Below are positions 6,835 through 11,774 of a stretch of 11,774 bases of DNA, piece after piece. Location of the stretch: positions 1 through 11,774 of the forward strand of contig NZ_CALIMW010000179.1 in NCBI RefSeq assembly GCF_938045405.1. Reading direction: 5' to 3'. A program made the translations under genes and the position numbers. How positions within the stretch are numbered: position 1 is the first letter of the stretch; every line of letters starts with the position of its first letter. The DNA comes from an uncultured Campylobacter sp. GTDB taxonomy: Bacteria > Campylobacterota > Campylobacteria > Campylobacterales > Campylobacteraceae. Under the pieces are notes generated by a model, which was given only the letters and a program-made list of their open reading frames with translations, was not told the origin of the DNA and did not search any database.

Positions 6835-7557
6835 TTAAAACCCTCTATCTACCTGCACGCCTACGCCCACGCTAGCGCAGTTACCGCTTTGCGGATCGCA
6901 GTCGCCGAAGCTTGTGACGCTACTGGATCTTTTCGAGCGGATCGTTCCCATATGCATAGGCACCGGCATGTTACGGCGCGAGCTTCCGCCGATTTCGCTA
7001 TCGCTCATACTGCCAGAACTTCTCCTGTGAGAATAATCATCACGCGGAGGTGGCGGTGGCGGAGGAGGCGGTTTTATACCTCCGTGCGGAGGTGGTGGCA
7101 TGCCGCCAGGAGGCGGGGGAGGAGGCGGCATCATGCCGCCGTGCCTACCATATCCTGGCGGAGGAGGCGGCGGTAAAGTACCGGTCTCTGTGATCGTGAT
7201 GCCATTGCCGTAATTTTCAACGCGTTTGTAAGTATAGCCTCCATAAACCGTGCGGGTGCGGGTCTTTTCGACCACGACTATATCGCGATCAGGCTGCACC
7301 GGCTGCTGCACGTTAGCTCTAGGCGATATTTCAAAGCTCTTCTGCAGTTTGGCGGTATCGTAACTTGCAAAGCCGTTGATACCCTTTAGCTCATCTGCAC
7401 TTGAAATTTCGCGCTTTTGGCGGTATTGCATAAGCATATCCGCCCTACCCGCATCAAGTCCGCCGATCGTCATCAGCTCGTAGCGACTAGCTTCGTTTAT
7501 GTTGATTTTCGCCAAGGCGAGGCTCACTAAAAGAGCCAAAATCAATAAATTTTTCAT
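6835..7557 (-). CDS. Exported ComEA-like helix-hairpin-helix protein with proline-rich tail
   Basis: Residues 1-16 form a signal peptide (MKNLLILALLVSLALA) with likely cleavage before Lys17. Residues 17-76 are a ComEA-type helix-hairpin-helix domain: ININEASRYELMTIGGLDAGRADMLMQYR, then a second helix-hairpin ending near FASYDTAKL. Such domains bind double-stranded DNA without sequence preference, and the small C. jejuni protein Cj0011c of this type supports natural transformation. Unlike that protein of about 80 residues, this one has 240. Residues 92-127 are basic, Tyr/Thr-rich and strand-forming. Residues 129-171 contain proline runs of 6, 7, 4 and 9 separated by Gly/His/Met. A Ser/Arg-rich stretch (176-215) and a final CDPQSGNC with two cysteines (220, 227) follow. 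The start ATG has AAAGGAGCG upstream. It diverges from pta. Periplasmic DNA binding is inferred; the role of the tail is unknown. The proline runs would need EF-P for smooth translation. Confidence 0.85.
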   Translation of the reverse strand: MKNLLILALLVSLALAKININEASRYELMTIGGLDAGRADMLMQYRQKREISSADELKGINGFASYDTAKLQKSFEISPRANVQQPVQPDRDIVVVEKTRTRTVYGGYTYKRVENYGNGITITETGTLPPPPPPGYGRHGGMMPPPPPPPGGMPPPPHGGIKPPPPPPPPPRDDYSHRRSSGSMSDSEIGGSSRRNMPVPMHMGTIRSKRSSSVTSFGDCDPQSGNCASVGVGVQVDRGF

Positions 7558-7584
7558 GTGCGCTCCTTTGTTGAAAGTTACTAA

Positions 7585-7590
7585 ATTCTA
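7585..7590 (-). promoter_or_regulatory. Possible -10 box for the ComEA-like gene
   Basis: TAGAAT on the - strand, within GGGTTTAGAATTTAG, lies 27 bp before the start codon in the 113-bp divergent gap. It has no clear -35 partner, as is usual for Campylobacter. Confidence 0.35.
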
Positions 7591-7622
7591 AACCCTCACG
7601 ATAAATCTTTGATTAACACGCA

Positions 7623-7636
7623 AGCAAAATTTTGCT
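7623..7636. promoter_or_regulatory. Perfect 14-bp palindrome at the pta promoter, possible operator
   Basis: AGCAAAATTTTGCT is fully self-complementary. It ends on the first base of the TACAAT box of pta and lies in the divergent gap shared with the ComEA-like gene. Its position is suited to a dimeric repressor. The AT-rich centre is common in this genome, so chance is not excluded. Confidence 0.4.
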
Positions 7637-7641
7637 ACAAT
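7636..7641 (+). promoter_or_regulatory. Likely extended -10 promoter for pta-ackA
   Basis: TACAAT is preceded by TTTTGC, giving the extended TGnTACAAT form, and lies 29 bp before the pta ATG. TTGATT at 7609-7614 is too far upstream (21 bp) to be a standard -35 box, which matches the usual Campylobacter pattern of a weak or absent -35. Confidence 0.5.
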
Positions 7642-7670
7642 TGCCTATCTTATTTCAAAAGGATCAACCG

Positions 7671-9269
7671 ATGAACGGAATTTTGCTCCTATGCGACGAG
7701 CCTGTCGCCTACCAATCCGAACTAAAAAAACTAGATAAAATTTTATCCATGAGCTTTCACAACGTTTTGCAACTTTGCATCGCTGGCGACAATGCCCTTT
7801 TTAGCAGAAGCGAGCTTGAAAAAGCGCTCGCAAACGGGCAGGATGAGCGCGTGCGAAAGGCGGCGATAGAGCGCTTTGCACAGATCCTAAAGCAGTGTAA
7901 TTTCGTACTGGTTCGCGGCGCCGCAGGAGCCGATATGCGTGAGCTAAATTTACAAATCGCCAAGGATTTAAATATTCCCGTTTGCGGATTTTATCCTAAC
8001 GAAATTGCCGCGCGCATCGGCACGCGCTTGATCACCGCAGCAAAAGCGGTAAGCTTTGCCAGCATATATGAGGATAAAATTTCATTTTCCGCGCTAAGAC
8101 CTGCACAAGAGGGTGCAAATTCTAAAAAATCGGAGCTTTGCGGCAAAAATTCTGCTTGCGAAAGCGATGCAAAATTTCACGACGAAAATTCCGCTTGCCA
8201 AAGCGGCGCGATAGAGCTTGATAAAGTCGTTGCCGACAAAAGCTACTTCACGGACGCCGCAAACTCCACGCGCTGTGAAATTCTAACCCCATTGAAATTT
8301 GAAAGCAAGCTCTACGCAAAGGCTCGAGCGAACGTTAAAACCGTCGTACTGCCCGAAAGCGACGATGAGAGAATTCTGCGCGCGGCCGCGATTATAAAGC
8401 AAAGCGGCGCTGCAAATTTGATCCTTCTGGGGCGACAAGATGAAGTGCAAAAAAGCGCAAGCAAGCTAGGTCTCGATCTAAGCGGCGTTAAAATTTTAGA
8501 TCCGCAGACGGATGCGAGCTTGGAAAAATTTGCGCGCGATCTATATGAGCTTCGCAAGGCAAAGGGTATGAGCGAGGCGCAGGCGCGCGATCTCGTTCGC
8601 GACCGCACCTATTTCGGCACGATGCTCGTGTATGAAGGGCTAGCCGATGCGATGGTAAGCGGTGCCGGCACGACTACTGCGGAGACGATCCGCCCCGCGC
8701 TTCAGATCATCAAGACAAAGCCCGGCATCGCGAGCGTTAGCGGCGCGTTTATAATGTGCCTGGATACGCAGGCTCTGCTTTTTGCCGACTGCGCCGTAGC
8801 GCCGAGCCCGAGCGCAGAGTATCTGGCAGGTATCGCGATCTCAAGCGCTGCGACCGCAAAGGCGTTCGGGCTTGAGCCGCGTGTGGCGATGCTAAGCTAC
8901 TCCAGCGGCGACAGCGGTAGCGGCGATAGCGTGGAATTCATAAAGACTGCAACGCAAAAAGCGCGCGAAAAGGCGCCGGCGCTTTTAATCGACGGACCGC
9001 TGCAATTCGATGCCGCAGTCGATGCAGCGGTCGCTAAGAAAAAGATGCCAGGCTCCGCGGTCGCAGGGCGCGCGAACGTATTTATCTTCCCTGATCTTAA
9101 CTGTGGAAATATCTGTTATAAGGCCGTTCAGCGCACCGCAGGCGCCGTGGCGATCGGACCGATTCTGCAGGGCTTAAAAAAGCCGGTAAACGATCTAAGC
9201 CGCGGCTGCAAGGTCGCCGATATCGTAAACACGATACTTATCAGCGCAATTCAAGCGGGAGAGAATTAA
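7671..9269 (+). CDS. pta: Phosphate acetyltransferase
   Basis: Pta converts acetyl-CoA and phosphate to acetyl phosphate and CoA in the cytosol, the first half of acetate formation. The protein has 532 residues. The C-terminal PTA/PTB catalytic domain spans about 205-532: VVLPESDDERIL (226-236), SGAGTTTAETIRPAL (330-344), APSPSAEYLAG, SYSSGDSGSG (409-418) and PDLNCGNICYKAVQR (474-488). The N-terminal part (1-135) is a reduced domain with ILLLCDEP and FVLVRGAA strands, much shorter than in the 714-residue E. coli enzyme, as in other Campylobacter. Between them lies a low-complexity linker (about 138-205) with two 13-residue units starting NSAC. I chose ATG at 7671 because AAAGGATC lies just upstream; a TTG at 7632 falls before the promoter box and is rejected. 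The stop TAA overlaps the ackA ATG by one base (TAATG), so the two are translationally coupled. Confidence 0.97.
   Translation: MNGILLLCDEPVAYQSELKKLDKILSMSFHNVLQLCIAGDNALFSRSELEKALANGQDERVRKAAIERFAQILKQCNFVLVRGAAGADMRELNLQIAKDLNIPVCGFYPNEIAARIGTRLITAAKAVSFASIYEDKISFSALRPAQEGANSKKSELCGKNSACESDAKFHDENSACQSGAIELDKVVADKSYFTDAANSTRCEILTPLKFESKLYAKARANVKTVVLPESDDERILRAAAIIKQSGAANLILLGRQDEVQKSASKLGLDLSGVKILDPQTDASLEKFARDLYELRKAKGMSEAQARDLVRDRTYFGTMLVYEGLADAMVSGAGTTTAETIRPALQIIKTKPGIASVSGAFIMCLDTQALLFADCAVAPSPSAEYLAGIAISSAATAKAFGLEPRVAMLSYSSGDSGSGDSVEFIKTATQKAREKAPALLIDGPLQFDAAVDAAVAKKKMPGSAVAGRANVFIFPDLNCGNICYKAVQRTAGAVAIGPILQGLKKPVNDLSRGCKVADIVNTILISAIQAGEN
8145..8205 (+). repeat. Imperfect 39-bp repeat in the pta linker
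   Basis: The 22-bp segments at 8145-8166 and 8184-8205 match at 19 positions and are 39 bp apart. They encode the 13-residue units KNSACESDAKFHD and ENSACQSGAIELD in a variable linker, which points to an in-frame duplication. Confidence 0.75.
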
Positions 9270-10501
9270 TGGATATCCTAGTCATAAATTCCGGCTCGAG
9301 CTCGGTTAAATTTAAATTCCACGATATGCTAAATCACGCCTGCATCGCAAGTGGGCTCATCGAGGAGATCGGCTCGACGCACGCAAGCGGAAGTATCAAT
9401 TGCGCCAATGGACGAGGCATAAAAGTTGAAAACGAGCAAATTGCAAATCACGAAACCGCGATTGCGATTGCGATCGATCTTTTAAAACAAAGCGGAGTAA
9501 TCAACGATCTAACTCAAGTAGGCGGCATCGGACACCGCATCGTTCAGGGCGCGGATTATTTCGACGCTCCCGCGCTCATAGATGATGACGTAATGGCTAA
9601 AATCGCCGAGCTTGCGCCGCTTGCACCACTACACAATCCCGCAAATTTAGCGGGTATCAAATCCTGCCTGAAGATCGCTCCGAAAATTCCAAACGTAGCG
9701 GTTTTTGATACGATCTTTCATCAAAGCATCCCGCCTTATGCGTATATGTACGCGCTGCCGTATGAATTCTACGAAAAATATAAGGTTCGCCGCTACGGCG
9801 CGCACGGCACATCGCATTGGTTCGTCTCGACGATGGGAGCGAAATTTTTGCGTAAAAAATACGAAAACTTCAATGCCATTACGCTACATCTTGGCAACGG
9901 ATCGAGCGTGAGTGCTATAGAAAACGGCAAGTGTATCGACACCTCGATGGGGCTAACGCCGCTTGAGGGGATCATCATGGGCACCAGATGCGGCTCGATC
10001 GATCCTGCAATCATCCCATACATCGAGCGCGTCGCGGGCTACAACGCGCAGGATATGGACGTTATAATGAACAAAAAAAGCGGACTTTTGGGCATCTGCG
10101 GTGCAAGCGATCTGCGAAAGGTCTATGAAAAGATGGAGGGCGGCGAGCCGCGCGCGAAACTTGCGTTTGAGATGCTCGTTTACAGCGTCGTTAAGATGAT
10201 CGGAGCGTATTACGCCGTGCTCGGGCGCGTGGACGCTTTGATCTTTACCGGCGGTATCGGCGAGAATGCGCCGCATTTTAGACAAAATGTCTGCGAGAAG
10301 CTCGCTCATATCGGCATCGAAATCGATGCGACAAAAAACGCAAAAAATACTGGCTCGATTAGAAATTTAAGCACGGCGGATAGCAAAATAAAAACGCTTG
10401 TAATCCCTACCAACGAGGAGCTTGCGATCGCCGAAGCTACGGTCGATACGATCAACAAAAACTCCGCGCAGATCGACTATCAGAAATACTCGGAATTTTA
10501 A
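9269..10501 (+). CDS. ackA: Acetate kinase
   Basis: AckA interconverts acetyl phosphate plus ADP and acetate plus ATP in the cytosol; with Pta it makes ATP by overflow to acetate or activates acetate for growth. The 410 residues match the usual 395-410. Family motifs are all present: INSGSSSVKFK at the N-terminus (Asn7), GHR with Arg90, FDTIFH with catalytic Asp147, YGAHGTSH with His179, HLGNGSS (207-213), MGTRCGSIDP with Arg240, FTGGIGENA (326-334) and PTNEEL with metal-ligand Glu384. Numbering is within one residue of the well-studied Methanosarcina enzyme. The ATG overlaps the pta stop codon by one base, and pta-ackA form one operon. Small oddities are GHRIVQGADYF where VVHGG is common, and Ala178 where Phe is common in YGFHGTSH. 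Neither touches a catalytic residue. No separate promoter is seen. Confidence 0.98.
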   Translation: MDILVINSGSSSVKFKFHDMLNHACIASGLIEEIGSTHASGSINCANGRGIKVENEQIANHETAIAIAIDLLKQSGVINDLTQVGGIGHRIVQGADYFDAPALIDDDVMAKIAELAPLAPLHNPANLAGIKSCLKIAPKIPNVAVFDTIFHQSIPPYAYMYALPYEFYEKYKVRRYGAHGTSHWFVSTMGAKFLRKKYENFNAITLHLGNGSSVSAIENGKCIDTSMGLTPLEGIIMGTRCGSIDPAIIPYIERVAGYNAQDMDVIMNKKSGLLGICGASDLRKVYEKMEGGEPRAKLAFEMLVYSVVKMIGAYYAVLGRVDALIFTGGIGENAPHFRQNVCEKLAHIGIEIDATKNAKNTGSIRNLSTADSKIKTLVIPTNEELAIAEATVDTINKNSAQIDYQKYSEF

Positions 10502-11024
10502 ATTTAAATTTTATCTAGTGGGATTCCGCGGTTATTTTGCGAGCAAGCAACGCCAACTTGCCTTTTCGTTAGGCAATTAAATTTTAGGCTTTAGCTGCGA
10601 GTTTGCGTGAAATGAAAGGGCTTTCTTTATTTAGTGGCTTTCTGGCTAAGACGATACGAGAAGTCGCTACGCTACGCGCGGGTTTAATTTTATTTGTCGC
10701 TTCCGATAAGGCTTAAATTCTTGCTCGGAAGAGGCGGAGCGGAATGGGCTATACTTGCGAAGCACCCTTTTACTTTGCTTCGGCTAGCAACCGCAAGCAG
10801 GTCTACCGCCCAAACCCCGCCTAGATCGCTACGCGTTAGAAGCGGCGAGATTTTATTTTTAAACAAAGCTTTGCTGGTTAAATTTAATAAATTTTATTTC
10901 AAATTTGACCGCAAAATTCCAAAACAGGTCCTTATTGTGAAATTTACCGGATAATAAGGCATAAAATTTTAAAATTTAGCGCAAGCCGGGTTTTGACACG
11001 CAAATTTTATTAAAGGAGCGAACG
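10502..11024. other. Non-coding stretch of about 520 bp
   Basis: Apart from the weak hairpin at 10558-10576 I see nothing I can name. An open frame of 86 codons at 10694-10954 (+) lacks a ribosome binding site, has a composition typical of translated GC-rich intergenic DNA (Arg, Ser, Leu, Pro) and runs out into AAATTT words. I do not call it a gene. The words TCGCTACGC (10663 and 10827) and GGTTTAATTTTATTT/GAGATTTTATTTTT recur, giving the impression of degenerate dispersed repeats. The promoter of the following membrane protein gene must lie near 10940-11010, but no -10 box stands out. Confidence 0.5.
10558..10576 (+). terminator. Possible weak terminator after pta-ackA
   Basis: TTGCCT, a 7-nt loop, then AGGCAA form a 6-bp stem 57 bp after the ackA stop codon, followed by TTAAATTTT. 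The T-stretch is interrupted by AAA, so termination would be weak. No better hairpin is seen closer to the gene. Confidence 0.35.
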
Positions 11025-11648
11025 ATGAGCGATTTGCTAAATTCACAAGGCGCGCAAGAGCAAGATACGCCGTATCCCGATACGAAATTCACTAAATTTT
11101 TCGGGCGACTTTACGCGGCGGTTTTTGCGCTGTTTGCGATCACGGCGCTTAGCGTATTCGTGCTGCCCGAAAATATTTTAGACGCAAGCGCGGCATGCGC
11201 GGACTTCGTTAAATTTATGAAGCAGTTTTTTCCAAACATCGCCGCAATCGGCAAAATAAGCCCGCATACGCAGCTTGCGGAATTTCACGTTGCAGCGATG
11301 TGGGTACCTATTTTAACGGCTTTCGCGCTAAGCTGCGTGTATTGTCCGATCGCCACATTCTTATACAAAAAAGAGCTTCCCGCAGTCAAGACGCAGCTAT
11401 TTGTGATATTGCTCGCTATACCTTTCGCTTACTGGGCATTAAACAATTATTTCTACGCCGATTTTGCCATAAACGGCATCCCTCACAGAGTAGGCAGCGG
11501 ACGGACGTTTCCAACTTTTGCGAGCAGAGAGAGCCTATTTGGCTGGATATCGTTTTTCACAGCCACCTCGATGTTTATGAGTATGCTTGTCGTGATTTCG
11601 CTTAACGATATAGTCCACTGGATATATCTATCGAGAAATAAAAGCTAA
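11025..11648 (+). CDS. Four-helix inner-membrane protein of unknown function
   Basis: I do not recognise the family. The 207 residues start with a polar, acidic N-terminus (1-22, MSDLLNSQGAQEQ...). Four hydrophobic segments follow at about 28-48, 89-113, 121-142 and 170-193. The loop between the first and second (49-88) holds a Cys and is mostly soluble. The loop between the third and fourth (143-169) includes HRVGSGRTFPTF. By the positive-inside rule, KK at 115-116 between helices 2 and 3 and the C-terminal RNKS suggest that both termini are cytoplasmic and the two larger loops periplasmic. The second helix contains CVYC (104-107). The start ATG has a strong AAAGGAGCG ribosome binding site, the same as lpxD and the ComEA-like gene, which supports a real gene. 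It stands alone, more than 500 bp behind ackA. No transporter or enzyme signature is visible. Confidence 0.8.
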   Translation: MSDLLNSQGAQEQDTPYPDTKFTKFFGRLYAAVFALFAITALSVFVLPENILDASAACADFVKFMKQFFPNIAAIGKISPHTQLAEFHVAAMWVPILTAFALSCVYCPIATFLYKKELPAVKTQLFVILLAIPFAYWALNNYFYADFAINGIPHRVGSGRTFPTFASRESLFGWISFFTATSMFMSMLVVISLNDIVHWIYLSRNKS

Positions 11649-11774
11649 ATTTTATAAAATCGCGGACGAATAAAATTCCGTACCAATAACTTTCAGGGTC
11701 ATTTTACGAGCGCAAAGCGAGCGAGCGATAAAATTCCGCGCTCCGTTTTAGAACAAAAACAAGCGACGATTAAA
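11649..11774. other. Non-coding right edge
   Basis: The last 126 bp contain no gene. The word ATAAAATTCCG occurs at 11668 and 11729, and GAGCG/GCGAGC words alternate with AT-rich ones, similar to the gap after ackA. No terminator with a T-run is visible behind the membrane protein gene. Confidence 0.4.

Noticed and set aside
7632..7670. TTG start extending Pta by 13 residues
   Set aside because: The extension overlaps the promoter -10 box, and AAAGGATC sits correctly before the ATG at 7671.
10694..10954. 86-codon + strand frame after ackA
   Set aside because: No ribosome binding site and Arg/Ser/Leu-rich translation typical of intergenic DNA here; kept only as a possible dispersed repeat.
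1..11774. Insertion sequences, integrases, tRNA or rRNA genes
   Set aside because: No transposase or integrase motif, terminal inverted repeats, cloverleaf or rRNA signature was seen in any gap.

Overview
The window looks like chromosomal DNA of a Campylobacter (class Epsilonproteobacteria / Campylobacterota). The evidence is: intergenic DNA saturated with AAATTT/AAAATTTT words, AAAGGAG- and AAAGGATC-type ribosome binding sites, the gene order ilvI-ilvH-lpxD (known from C. jejuni), a short-form Pta followed directly by AckA, and a ComEA-like exported helix-hairpin-helix protein. Base composition is clearly higher in G+C than C. jejuni (roughly mid-40s percent by eye). This suggests one of the oral or higher-G+C species such as the C. 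gracilis / C. rectus / C. showae group. The species is an inference.

Layout. 1-471 is non-coding, with a hairpin and a degenerate 27-bp tandem repeat. 472-927 (-) encodes a 151-aa protein of unknown function that resembles small cytosolic proteins sometimes seen near polymorphic toxins. 928-1523 is about 600 bp without a convincing gene. 1524-2102 (-) is mdaB (quinone reductase), full length but broken by one in-frame TAG. 2240-2860 (-) is a peptidase E-like S51 hydrolase. 2861-3231 is non-coding. 3232-6380 (-) is the compact operon ilvI-ilvH-lpxD: both subunits of acetolactate synthase for valine/leucine/isoleucine synthesis, plus the N-acyltransferase of lipid A synthesis. 6381-6834 is a non-coding, AAATTT-packed stretch that carries the ilvI promoter, an imperfect 60-bp direct repeat and a GC-rich hairpin. 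6835-7557 (-) encodes an exported ComEA-like protein with a proline-rich, FH1-like tail. It diverges across 113 bp from the pta-ackA operon (7671-10501, +), which interconverts acetyl-CoA, acetyl phosphate and acetate with ATP formation. 10502-11024 is non-coding. 11025-11648 (+) encodes a four-helix inner-membrane protein of unknown function.

Most of the window is ordinary core metabolism: branched-chain amino acids, lipid A and acetate overflow. I see no transposase, integrase, CRISPR array, tRNA or rRNA, and no clear new multi-gene system. The items most worth a second look are the ComEA-like protein with polyproline runs, the single-codon break in mdaB with an ATG just after it, the tandem repeat whose unit resembles the end of the neighbouring gene, the very high density of AAATTT (which fits the RAATTY motif used for DNA discrimination in C. 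jejuni transformation), and a perfect 14-bp palindrome touching the pta -10 box.
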